A DNA stretch of 64,000 nt. It comes from CAZZEX01 sp964653285 (GTDB lineage: Bacteria > Chloroflexota > Anaerolineae > B4-G1). Shown here piece after piece: positions 1 to 8,082 of the stretch (position 1 is the stretch's first letter; every line of letters begins with the position of its first letter). The stretch covers positions 1 through 64,000 of the forward strand of contig CAZZEX010000015.1 of NCBI GenBank assembly GCA_964653285.1, read 5' to 3'. The position numbers and the translations under genes were made by a program. Below the pieces are notes generated by a model. That model searched no databases, was not told the DNA's origin, and saw only the letters and a program-made list of their open reading frames with translations.

Positions 1-17
1 GGGTAGGCATTTCACCA

Positions 18-2255
18 TCACCAACAGACCTGCCCCAACTTATTGAGATGATACACAGCGAACTTGTAACGCACCGGGCACTGCAAGAAGTAGGCCAGTT
101 GCGTGAAACTGACTCGCTCGCGCGGACCATCCGAGGTGATCGGGTGGCTCTCGATCTCAGTCACGAGTGCCTGACTGAGGTCCGCAGCAGCGTGCAAATC
201 CTCCCCCAGCATCTCAGACAGGAACGGGCTGGGGCCACCGCCGCGCTTGTTCACCACGTCAGCCGTCCCCAGGACAAGCAGTTCGCGGGCGCGCGTCGCA
301 GCGACGTAGAACAGTTTACGCTCGTCCACCAGGTGCGGATCTTGGACTTCCGGTGGACCGCTGGCGCGTAGTTCGTGCGGTATCTCGTAGTGCTCTCGTC
401 GTCGGGTGGACGGCAGCCGGCCCTGCATCACCGATCCGACCACCACCACCGGGAACTCCAGTCCCTTGGCCTGATGAATGGTCATCACCCGCAGGGCGTC
501 CCCCGGCTCGACGACGGCCGGATCCACACCTCCTTGCCGCATCAGTTTGAGATAGTCCAGAAAAGGGTACAGGGTGCGCGTCCCGGCGTGCTCGTCAAAG
601 GCGGCGATGAGTCGGCTGAACACGCCCAGGTTGAACAGCGGATCGAGGTACCCGGCCCGCTCGCACAGTGACAGATAGCCGGTGACCGCCAGCAGTTCGT
701 AAAACACTTCCAGCAAACAGGTGTGCTTCTTGGCCTGAACATGCCGCTTGAGGGCGATCAGCGCCAACAGCTTGCGCCGGTCGGCCGGCGAGGTGATGCC
801 AATGTCCTGCAGTTTCTCGTTGTTGTCCACGTCGAGCAGATAGCCGGAGAATGCCTTCAGTGCGGCAGCGGTCGTCTCGTCCAACCCCAAGATGGACTGA
901 CGGACGTGGACGTCGCCCCACGGCTTGGTTGCACCGAGAAAGGTAAACAGGTTAACCAATTGCCTGACGTTGTCGCGCTCAAAGAGACTGGCGTCGCCCA
1001 GGACAACGACCGGAATACCGGCGGCCCGCAGTGCCTCGACGTAGGGGGCGGCGTAGGAGCGAACGCTGCGCAAGAGCAGTACCACGTCGCTCCAGCGACG
1101 TATCTTGCCGCCGTAATGTAGCCGCTGCAGGAGGTCTGCCAGCGCGACCGCTTCTTCGCCCACCGAATGCTCATAGATCAGCAACACGTCGCTGCCAGGA
1201 CCGCGTTGGGTGAACAGCTCTTTCTCAAAGCGAGCCGGATTGTGGATGATGACGTTAAGCGAGTGCGTCACAATGGGCTCGCGGCTGCGAAAGTTCTGCG
1301 CCAGCCGGACGACGCGTGCGCCGGGGTAGCGTTCGGGAAAAGAGAGCAAGTTGCGGACGGTCGCACCACGAAAACGGTAGATGGACTGGTCATCGTCACC
1401 CACCACGGTCAGGTAGGAGCCGTCACCCGCCAATAACTCGAGGAGGCGCTCTTGGACAGCGTTGGTGTCCTGATACTCGTCAACCAGGATGGCCCGGTAG
1501 CGATCGCGCAGCTCAGCGACGACCTCCGGTTTGGCGGTCAGCAAGTCGTAGGCGTGGCGCTGCAGGAAGGCAAAGTCAACCAGCCTGCGCTCGCGGAGCA
1601 GATTCACGTACCGAAGGTATGCTTCGATGACGACCTTTTCCTCGCACCACCGTTCTACCTCACCGGCGGCTTTTTTCGCCCTGGTCTTGCTCCGACCACA
1701 GGCCACCTCGGCGGCGTATGTTTCCGCCTCCACCCGATGGCACTCACACCACTCGCCCAGCCGCTCCGGCTCGACCAGTTCCTCGGTAGCCAGGTTGAAC
1801 AGACGCAATACGTTGGAAAAGAACGTGTGTGGACGGCCCTTGACCAGTGTATTGAGCCCCAGCGCCTTGCGCCGAGTATAGACAAAGAGGAACTGGCCAT
1901 GCTCGTCAAGGATGTGGAAGCCGCGCGGCAAGGGGCTGCAGGACTGGTACCGGCGAAGCAGGTCAGCGCAGAATGAGTGCAGCGTGCCCACCTGCATCGC
2001 TTCAACGTGCACGTCCGGAAGCTTTTGCTGAATGCGGTCTTTGAGTTCCAGTGCCGCCTTGTTAGTGAAGGTGGTGACGAGCAAGTGCTCCGGCGCGACC
2101 AGCCCTGCCCGCACCAGGTACATCACGCGCCAGGTGATGACCTCGGTCTTACCGGAGCCAGGGCCGGCGATGATCAACAACGGACTGCCGGTGTGCAGAA
2201 TCGCATCGTGCTGTTCAGGCGTGAGGTAGTTTGGGAGGTAGGAGGGAGTATTCAT
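18..2255 (-). CDS. UvrD/PcrA-like SF1 helicase with start of a C-terminal PD-(D/E)xK-type domain
   Basis: ATP-dependent 3'-5' DNA helicase of superfamily 1. Walker A (AGPGSGKT) is at residues 30-37. Motif II (VDEYQDTN) is near residue 260, followed by GDDDQSIYRFRGA and, near the C terminus, MTIHQAKGLEF and YVAATRARELL. The last about 30 residues (SFTQLAYFLQCPVRYKF) look like the opening of a RecB/Cas4-like nuclease domain, but the frame stops at position 18, so the domain is cut short or shifts frame beyond the window. I chose ATG 2255 over a TTG at 2297 because it has a GGAG-like site and lies just after the upstream stop at 2266. It is the last gene seen in a six-gene minus-strand operon with a TGT-family enzyme and HerA-NurA, which suggests a role in DNA processing rather than general repair. 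Helicase identity is secure; the role is inferred. Confidence 0.9.
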   Translation of the reverse strand: MNTPSYLPNYLTPEQHDAILHTGSPLLIIAGPGSGKTEVITWRVMYLVRAGLVAPEHLLVTTFTNKAALELKDRIQQKLPDVHVEAMQVGTLHSFCADLLRRYQSCSPLPRGFHILDEHGQFLFVYTRRKALGLNTLVKGRPHTFFSNVLRLFNLATEELVEPERLGEWCECHRVEAETYAAEVACGRSKTRAKKAAGEVERWCEEKVVIEAYLRYVNLLRERRLVDFAFLQRHAYDLLTAKPEVVAELRDRYRAILVDEYQDTNAVQERLLELLAGDGSYLTVVGDDDQSIYRFRGATVRNLLSFPERYPGARVVRLAQNFRSREPIVTHSLNVIIHNPARFEKELFTQRGPGSDVLLIYEHSVGEEAVALADLLQRLHYGGKIRRWSDVVLLLRSVRSYAAPYVEALRAAGIPVVVLGDASLFERDNVRQLVNLFTFLGATKPWGDVHVRQSILGLDETTAAALKAFSGYLLDVDNNEKLQDIGITSPADRRKLLALIALKRHVQAKKHTCLLEVFYELLAVTGYLSLCERAGYLDPLFNLGVFSRLIAAFDEHAGTRTLYPFLDYLKLMRQGGVDPAVVEPGDALRVMTIHQAKGLEFPVVVVGSVMQGRLPSTRRREHYEIPHELRASGPPEVQDPHLVDERKLFYVAATRARELLVLGTADVVNKRGGGPSPFLSEMLGEDLHAAADLSQALVTEIESHPITSDGPRERVSFTQLAYFLQCPVRYKFAVYHLNKLGQVCW

Positions 2256-2265
2256 CTCCCATGCT

Positions 2266-3294
2266 CTAGACTTGTCGCTGCTCCAGTACGTAGTCAATCA
2301 ATGGCCGGTAGACCGAGTTTTCCACATGCTGATCATACCACGTCTCGTATGTGCCATCGGTCAAGTGGGCCTCTATCTGCCGCGCTTCGTCCAGTAGCGT
2401 CCACAGATTATGCGTGGCTCGATTGCAAAAGCCGTGCATACGACTGGCCTTTAGCCCCTCGATGCCAAACTGTCGGCAGGCTGGGCACGAACACGAAGCC
2501 AGGATGCCCCACTCATCCTCGTCCGGCTCTCGCCCGCGCCAACTGCCCAGATTGGCGACCATCCGGTCGCCCCGGCCTGGCATCTGGACGATGCCCCGCG
2601 CCGCCCGATTGCGCCAGCCAGATGAATCCACCGAATCCACGTCCAGCAATGCCGCCAGATGCAACGTGGCCGTACCACCGATGCCAAAGATATGTAATTG
2701 CTTGTCAGCCAGTTCGACACGGGCCTGGCGCACGCTGTCCAGCACGTCACTATACGGCATAGCCTTGCGTGCGCGCAGCAGGTTGGGCACGATCCCGCCC
2801 AGAGCTACGGCTGGCTTGGCGCGCAGCCGCTCATCGGCCAGGAACTGACGCAGGTACTCATCAATATACCGACTGATGTGAACAACGGGGACATAGCCAT
2901 CGTGCTGGAAGGCTCGATTGACTTGCATCGTTCGCCGCAGACAATCCAGTTGCTCATCATCATTCATTCGTGGCGTGGGGATATAGTCTTGGGGAATGGC
3001 GTACCAGTCAGGCTGCGCCTGGCGAACAAAGCTCTCGTACTCTTGCCGAGGCACCTCACCGCCCTTGCGAAGGAAATAAAAGGCCCCGTTGTCCAAGTAT
3101 ATAGAAACCCCTTCAGGGATACCCAGGTAGGCACGCAACCCTTTCTCCATCGCCTTACGGCGCCGCGCTGGTGTCCGATCAAGGTCAGCGTAAGAGACCA
3201 TTACCGCCCGCAGGCCAGACAAGTGATAGGGCGAAGCTGCGTCCCATACCTTTGGTTTTAGATTCCTTAAACTGAGACCTGCAATGATTTCCAA
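2266..3294 (-). CDS. TGT-family (DpdA/ArcTGT-like) 7-deazaguanine base-exchange enzyme
   Basis: The family exchanges guanine in a nucleic acid for a 7-deazaguanine base. Key residues are visible. LDNGAF has Asp68 where TGT has its DSGGFQ acid/base Asp. WYAIPQDYIP (Asp103) is in the substrate-pocket position, and ALGGI (166-167) is the glycine pair. VDSVDSSGW gives Asp223 at the nucleophile position. The zinc site is CSCPAC (Cys268, 270, 273) plus His295. At 342 residues it is near the family length, but it is clearly not canonical bacterial queuine TGT. It starts at TTG 3294 behind AAGGAG, 5 nt after the HerA stop, and is followed 10 nt later by a helicase. A preQ transporter sits in the same operon. 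Together these favour a DpdA-like enzyme acting on DNA. A tRNA substrate remains possible. Confidence 0.85.
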   Translation of the reverse strand: MEIIAGLSLRNLKPKVWDAASPYHLSGLRAVMVSYADLDRTPARRRKAMEKGLRAYLGIPEGVSIYLDNGAFYFLRKGGEVPRQEYESFVRQAQPDWYAIPQDYIPTPRMNDDEQLDCLRRTMQVNRAFQHDGYVPVVHISRYIDEYLRQFLADERLRAKPAVALGGIVPNLLRARKAMPYSDVLDSVRQARVELADKQLHIFGIGGTATLHLAALLDVDSVDSSGWRNRAARGIVQMPGRGDRMVANLGSWRGREPDEDEWGILASCSCPACRQFGIEGLKASRMHGFCNRATHNLWTLLDEARQIEAHLTDGTYETWYDQHVENSVYRPLIDYVLEQRQV

Positions 3295-3299
3295 AGGGC

Positions 3300-5051
3300 C
3301 TATCTCCTTGCTTCATTGCTGGCACGGACGTGCGCTTTCTCAAGAGCCTCAAAGGCGTCCTGCTCCTCACGCTCGCCCTTTGACTCAGGCTCCTTCATCT
3401 TGACCAACACAGGGAAGTTAATGAGTTGCCCGGACAGGATAGCCTCTCCTACGTCCAAATCTGGGAGCATACGAGCTTCATCCTCAGCCAAGGTCTCGAT
3501 CACCCGACGGACGTAGGCCTGGTCAGCCGGGTTGACCATCCGCATGATTATGGAAGAGTTGCACTGAGAAAGCGTGGTCTCGTCCAACTGTGACGGACGC
3601 TGGCTAATCAGGATCAGCCCCACGCCGAACTTGCGCCCTTCCTGGGCGATTTGCCTGGTGGTAGTGATGGAGCGCTGCTCGGCAGGTATACTGGCGCGGG
3701 CCGGGGCAAACTTGTGTGCTTCTTCCAGTAGTAGAAGCACGCGCAGCTTGAGATCGTCTCTCACCCGCGCTTCGAAGATGTCGTCGGCAATGATGCTGTA
3801 GATTGTAGCTTGAAAGTCGCTGGTGTAGCCACCCAGGGCCACGATGCTAATCTGACCATAGCGTACCAGTTCTTTTCGATCGGTGGGAAGGGGCTGGGCA
3901 CTGCGGGAGATTCTTCTATTGATTTGCTCCATACGATGGAGTGCAGCCGCTGCTCGATAAGTTCGCTTCTTGATGCCCTCCAATGTCCGTCGGTCAGTGC
4001 CTGAATAGTTGTTGAAACCGTTCCAACCCCAATCTACAAGCTGACGCTTGGCAACATGGTCATCTTGGCGCAGTACCATTTCACCTGCTTCGGCCAAGTT
4101 GGCGACGAGCCACATGTTGGGTCTTATGCCATACGCGGGCAGGTCGGGCTTACCAATCGTTCGCGCCAGCCATTCAACCCGCTGTTGCATCTCATCTGTT
4201 TCGTCTACAATGAACGAACTGGCAGCACCAAAAACATCGCCGAAGCGAGTGCTCATTGTGGGGGTCAGTTCATAACCTAGTGAGTTGACGATCTCTGCTA
4301 CCGTCTCGCTGTCTTCTTCAAAGATGGGGAACTGGGCATAGTATCGCTGCACCCGGCCTTTGAGGCCTGGTATGTCCGCCAGCCCGGTGTAGTCCCCGTG
4401 CGGATCGAAGATGACAATGGGATAGTTTTTCTGTGCCAGTTGCTCGATGATGCGGCGCGCTGTCCAACTCTTGCCGGCACCAGTCATCGCCAGGATGGCC
4501 AGGTGGCGCGTGACAATGGCGTGGCCATCCACCTTCACGTCTACTTCAGGGCGATTGGAGAGGGTAGCGATATCCAGGGCGCGCTTTTGCTTTTGTTGCA
4601 ATTCTCCCAAGACAACGCGGGCGATGTCCGTTGAATCGGGGCGGTAAGCGCTGGAAGCGGGCTGAGGCGGGTAGCGTAGATGATCCAACTTGCCACCGGC
4701 GCTGCCTTCCAGCGGCTCGGCGCCCAGCACCTGGCAAACTGCCGTCACCATCTCCCGGCTCAACGAAAGGACCGTGTCAAACGGATCCGTCCGAGTGGCA
4801 GCCAATTCGTGACCGGCTTCAGCAGGAAAGAGAGGATTCAGCCGCTCAATGCGCTGCACTTTGGCCCACACGCGGATCTTCTCAGGTGGAGCATTGCCTT
4901 CTGGCTGACGCAGTTCAGCATCCACGGCAATGATGTCTTGCTCGCGGATCGTCTCATGCGCCACGGCCAGCCTGAACTCCCTGCTGGTGCTTTCTCCAAC
5001 TATCGTGCCGACATACCGGCTAGCCTGTTGTGCGTCACTAGAAGTTGTCAT
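3300..5051 (-). CDS. herA: HerA-type hexameric DNA translocase
   Basis: FtsK/HerA-class ATPase that pumps double-stranded DNA and normally partners the NurA nuclease in end resection. The N-terminal about 80 residues form the beta-barrel HAS-like region (YVGTIVGESTSREF). Walker A (MTGAGKS) is at 189-195 and Walker B (LLLLEEAHKF) near 415, followed by the usual QRPSQLDETTLSQCN stretch and a C-terminal brace. At about 583 residues it is slightly longer than archaeal HerA. ATG 5051 is preferred over TTG 5054 because of the AGGAGGG site. It lies 15 nt downstream of the nurA-like gene and 5 nt upstream of the TGT-family gene, so it is almost certainly co-transcribed and possibly translationally coupled. 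Confidence 0.93.
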   Translation of the reverse strand: MTTSSDAQQASRYVGTIVGESTSREFRLAVAHETIREQDIIAVDAELRQPEGNAPPEKIRVWAKVQRIERLNPLFPAEAGHELAATRTDPFDTVLSLSREMVTAVCQVLGAEPLEGSAGGKLDHLRYPPQPASSAYRPDSTDIARVVLGELQQKQKRALDIATLSNRPEVDVKVDGHAIVTRHLAILAMTGAGKSWTARRIIEQLAQKNYPIVIFDPHGDYTGLADIPGLKGRVQRYYAQFPIFEEDSETVAEIVNSLGYELTPTMSTRFGDVFGAASSFIVDETDEMQQRVEWLARTIGKPDLPAYGIRPNMWLVANLAEAGEMVLRQDDHVAKRQLVDWGWNGFNNYSGTDRRTLEGIKKRTYRAAAALHRMEQINRRISRSAQPLPTDRKELVRYGQISIVALGGYTSDFQATIYSIIADDIFEARVRDDLKLRVLLLLEEAHKFAPARASIPAEQRSITTTRQIAQEGRKFGVGLILISQRPSQLDETTLSQCNSSIIMRMVNPADQAYVRRVIETLAEDEARMLPDLDVGEAILSGQLINFPVLVKMKEPESKGEREEQDAFEALEKAHVRASNEARR

Positions 5052-5066
5052 CAAATCACCCTCCTG

Positions 5067-6557
5067 TCAAGCCTTGGGGCGGAATAACCAGTCCCGATGA
5101 GTCATATAGATCGCTTGAACTAAAATACGGCGCATATCGGCATCGCTGATTTCACCACGTTGTAAGCTGACGCCCAAGTGGTATCGGATAAGCTTGCTAT
5201 AGGCATTAGTCAGCCAGGCTGGAACGTGAGCGTGCTTGTCGGCGATATCCAGACCCACGGGGAAACCATAGCCGGGGAGCAGGCGCGCGTACAAATAGGT
5301 GCGGCGGGCGGCTTCTGTGATTTGGTCGGCCCCTAACTCCTCGAACACCTCAACTCGCAGCGGCTCCGCAGTCTCCGACACGTGAACGTAACATCCACGA
5401 ACACGCGGGAAGCCGATCCTCCCCGGCTTTAAGGGCGCGAAGTTGACTCGCCCTGTACCGGCTTTGCCTGGCAGAGAGACGTTGCCCCAACGTAAACCTT
5501 CGTATTTTCCAATCTCCCACGATTCGGAGAATTGCCCTGGCTGAAGCAGCATGGCCAACAGGAGCGTGTCGGTGTACCCCAGCCGGTCTAGCAAGGCCTT
5601 AGGTGAGGTCAGGTCGGATCGGCCGTACATCTGGTTGAAATAGTCCTCGTTCTCTTTGTCGCGCAATCCCCGGAAGACGCGCTCCAGCAACACCCTTTCA
5701 CTGAATTCCCGCAGCTCCCCACGCTCGACCACACCGGCGATGATCGGTGTGGGTTTGCGCTGGCGGGCTTCCCGAATCAGTAGCCGATACAGGTAAGCGA
5801 TCCAGGCCAGCGGCTCGAACACCCGCTGTCTAACCCATTCGTCGGAACGGTCTGTCATCTTGGGGTAAATGTCCAGTTTCGCTTCCCGCAAAAAGCCTTC
5901 TTTGAGTTGGCGGCCCCGGTCAGGATTCGGTGCATACTGACGCAAGAATAGGTCAATGTCTCGCTCAGTGAAGGGGGTATGTCCCGCATAGCCTCCCATC
6001 AGGTAAACCAGCGGGCCATGGAACATCAAGATACTGAGATCGGGCGTTCGTTCCAACGCCGATAGGCCCCCAAGGAGTTCGGCTGTGATACGCACAATGT
6101 CGGGGAAGTCCTTGCGCTCTTTGCTACCTCCCTCCAGATCACCCAGGATGACAGGGTAGTAGCCAAACTGTTCCCGTTCGGCTAGACGACGCTCGCCAGT
6201 GTGCACACAATATGAACCGACACGTAGGAGGATTGGCACCTGGCTTGAGATTTGCACCCGTCCAACGCCGCCGTCAACAAACGTCACGACTTCACCTTGC
6301 ACAGTCGACCAGTCAGCATTTTCGATTCTGTAGGCGGTCAGGATCGGATCAGAGCGTTTGCCTTGATCTGCAGCATGCATCGCCCGACGTAGCGCTGTCA
6401 CAAAGCACGCCGTGTTCTTAAAGTAGTTGTCGCGCAGGCTCTCGGCTACAGTCAGTGCGTTCTCAGCCAACTTCATCAACAGATGGGGCTGACGCCGCAG
6501 TTCTTCCCGTATCCCATCCTCTGTCAGCCTGCGATTCTGAGAGTCGTTCTGATTCAT
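5067..6557 (-). CDS. nurA: NurA-like nuclease domain protein
   Basis: A 496-residue protein resembling the bacterial NurA family, the nuclease partner of HerA. FVDGG (Asp95) matches the N-terminal catalytic metal-binding Asp of NurA. The C-terminal part contains YVHVSETAEPLRVEVFEEL and a terminal YHLGVSLQRGEISD stretch typical of HerA-associated NurA proteins. A longer open frame reaches 6656, but ATG 6557 overlaps the stop of the preceding gene as ATGA, which is the usual coupled start. It sits directly upstream of herA. The family assignment is strongly supported by context and moderately by sequence; nuclease activity is inferred. Confidence 0.85.
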   Translation of the reverse strand: MNQNDSQNRRLTEDGIREELRRQPHLLMKLAENALTVAESLRDNYFKNTACFVTALRRAMHAADQGKRSDPILTAYRIENADWSTVQGEVVTFVDGGVGRVQISSQVPILLRVGSYCVHTGERRLAEREQFGYYPVILGDLEGGSKERKDFPDIVRITAELLGGLSALERTPDLSILMFHGPLVYLMGGYAGHTPFTERDIDLFLRQYAPNPDRGRQLKEGFLREAKLDIYPKMTDRSDEWVRQRVFEPLAWIAYLYRLLIREARQRKPTPIIAGVVERGELREFSERVLLERVFRGLRDKENEDYFNQMYGRSDLTSPKALLDRLGYTDTLLLAMLLQPGQFSESWEIGKYEGLRWGNVSLPGKAGTGRVNFAPLKPGRIGFPRVRGCYVHVSETAEPLRVEVFEELGADQITEAARRTYLYARLLPGYGFPVGLDIADKHAHVPAWLTNAYSKLIRYHLGVSLQRGEISDADMRRILVQAIYMTHRDWLFRPKA

Positions 6558-7303
6558 ACGTGCATCACCTTGATACCCAATTGCGTCAACAAGCGTCGTG
6601 CCTCGTTGGTTACAAAGGCGCTGACCGGCAATCCCGTCAACTGGCTGACCAGCCATTTAGGGGCTACCCGCCGGTCATCTACCTGTACGTACCACGAGTA
6701 GTAGCGATCGGACATGTCTCGACTCTCCGCCAGTGCCTTGCGAGCTGTGTCAAGCACTTGCTCCGGCGTCATCGTTACTTCCACGCCTCGGATACGAGCA
6801 TGCCCGCGTGGTTCAACTCCTCGTTGTTTGTCTTTCACGTCATCCTGCACCACGTCTCTCCATAGCCAGCGTTTCAGCTTTGCTAACTTCACTCCTTGCG
6901 GCCCGTCAGTCAATGCCACTTGCACTCCTTGAGGCACCAATGCCGGCCAGCCTTCCAGTGCGGCCAGGTACGCTTTGCTCATAGCCAGACAAAGGCTGCT
7001 ATAGTCATTGTTGCAGAGCAAGTTTGCAAGGGTATCAAGTACCTCGTCGTGCAATTCAGCAGCCCGCTGACGTGTCATTATCTGATCGTAGTGGACCGTG
7101 GGATGCTCGGATGAAATCAGCCCATAGTCTGCCGAGAGGATGCGCACGTGCAAGTGCTCGGCCCCATTCGGTCGCTCCCGAAGGAAGCGACGCAGCACAC
7201 GGAAAGCCGGGCCATCATATCGCTCAATGGCTGGCAGCAGATCTGGTTCACGACGCTTGCGTTGCGAACAAGACAGGATCAACAATCGGGAGTCGGAAAC
7301 CAT
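6554..7303 (-). CDS. DUF6884/YaaA-like protein with a C-terminal accessory domain
   Basis: Residues 1 to about 150 match the DUF6884/YaaA-like pattern: an N-terminal LLILSCSQRKR motif, then LLPAIERYDGPAFRVLRRFL, then SADYGLIS and YDQIMT. The PCS/SCS..K signature also resembles the core motif of archaeosine synthase ArcS, as I remember it. The C-terminal about 90 residues (YYSWYVQVDDRRVAPKWLVSQ as two pieces, then TGLPVSAF and ARRLLTQLGI) form a separate small module that looks like DNA-binding domains found in some restriction proteins. The ATG at 7303 overlaps the transporter stop, and the gene's own stop overlaps nurA, so it is embedded in the operon. I infer it may act on the inserted 7-deazaguanine base, as DpdC does in the dpd system. 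No reaction can be proven from sequence. Confidence 0.7.
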   Translation of the reverse strand: MVSDSRLLILSCSQRKRREPDLLPAIERYDGPAFRVLRRFLRERPNGAEHLHVRILSADYGLISSEHPTVHYDQIMTRQRAAELHDEVLDTLANLLCNNDYSSLCLAMSKAYLAALEGWPALVPQGVQVALTDGPQGVKLAKLKRWLWRDVVQDDVKDKQRGVEPRGHARIRGVEVTMTPEQVLDTARKALAESRDMSDRYYSWYVQVDDRRVAPKWLVSQLTGLPVSAFVTNEARRLLTQLGIKVMHV

Positions 7304-7926
7304 CACGCCACTCCCTGCCCAACCGCCTGGGCCCGGCGCACCTTCACTGCATAGATCAGCGGAATGCTGACCAGCGTCACCGCCATCTTCACCACGTACT
7401 GCCCTGCGATCAGAGGCAACACGGGCATCACGCCCAGGAAGGCGATGGTGATGAACACAGCGCTATCAATCAACGTGGACACCGAGTTGCTAATGAGCAC
7501 CCGCGCCCACCGATACCGCCCCACCCGCTCCCGCCACCAGGCAAAGACCTGGACATCAATCATTGTACTGACCAGGTAGGCAATCAGACTAGCCCCCACG
7601 ATTCGCCAAGTCGAGCCAAGCACCCCAGCGAAGGCAGCCTGCCCCTCATCACCATAGAACGGCGCAGGCGGGAGCCAGATAGTGAATTGGATATAGGCAG
7701 CCAACAACAGATTTGCCAGGAAGGCCGCGTACACCACGTACCGCGCTCCCTGTTTCCCGAGCCGGTCGTTGACCAGATCAATGAGGGTGAACGTGAGGGC
7801 ATAGATGAAGACCGCTGCAGGCACAGTGATGTTGCCTGGTAGGGTTACCGACTTGCCAGCGGTGGTATTCGCGATTAACTCGCAGGCAATGTAGAGACTG
7901 ACGATGAGGATCATATCGAAGGACAT
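7303..7926 (-). CDS. yhhQ: YhhQ/QPTR-family queuosine-precursor (preQ0/preQ1) transporter
   Basis: A 207-residue inner-membrane protein with about six hydrophobic segments and the COG1738/DUF165 hallmarks: a polar start in the first helix (IACELIANTTAGK), PAAVFIYALTFTLIDLVND, the GKQGAR loop, and SNSVSTLIDSAVFITIAF. E. coli YhhQ imports the 7-deazaguanine precursors preQ0 and preQ1. No queD, queE, queC or folE is present in the window, so this importer could be the sole local source of base. It is the first gene of the TGT/HerA/NurA operon. Two closely spaced ATGs follow GGAG; the frame fixes 7926. Upstream is a leader hairpin but no recognisable preQ1 riboswitch. Confidence 0.92.
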   Translation of the reverse strand: MSFDMILIVSLYIACELIANTTAGKSVTLPGNITVPAAVFIYALTFTLIDLVNDRLGKQGARYVVYAAFLANLLLAAYIQFTIWLPPAPFYGDEGQAAFAGVLGSTWRIVGASLIAYLVSTMIDVQVFAWWRERVGRYRWARVLISNSVSTLIDSAVFITIAFLGVMPVLPLIAGQYVVKMAVTLVSIPLIYAVKVRRAQAVGQGVA

Positions 7927-7991
7927 TCATTACTCCTATGTTGGTGTGACCAATGCAACGCCCGCCGCACTTTCAGGTGGGCGTACCCTGT

Positions 7992-8021
7992 GTGGATAGC
8001 CTCTTGTCAGGACCTATCCAC
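7992..8021 (-). promoter_or_regulatory. Leader hairpin upstream of yhhQ
   Basis: An 8-bp perfect inverted repeat (GTGGATAG / CTATCCAC) with a 14-nt loop lies in the 156-nt gap between the membrane-protein stop at 8083 and the yhhQ start. It has no downstream T-run, so it is not a classical terminator. It could be an attenuator or RNA-stability element that separates the operon from the upstream gene. It does not match preQ1-I or preQ1-II consensus pieces that I can recall. Confidence 0.4.
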
Positions 8022-8082
8022 CGCCCTGGCTGCCTCTCCGTGTTTGCCCAGCATTGCCCTAGATTCTGATACTCGGATCACT

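Noticed and set aside
7927..8082. preQ1 riboswitch upstream of yhhQ
   Set aside because: Only an 8-bp hairpin is visible; neither class I nor class II conserved blocks nor the expected pseudoknot near the Shine-Dalgarno could be found by eye.
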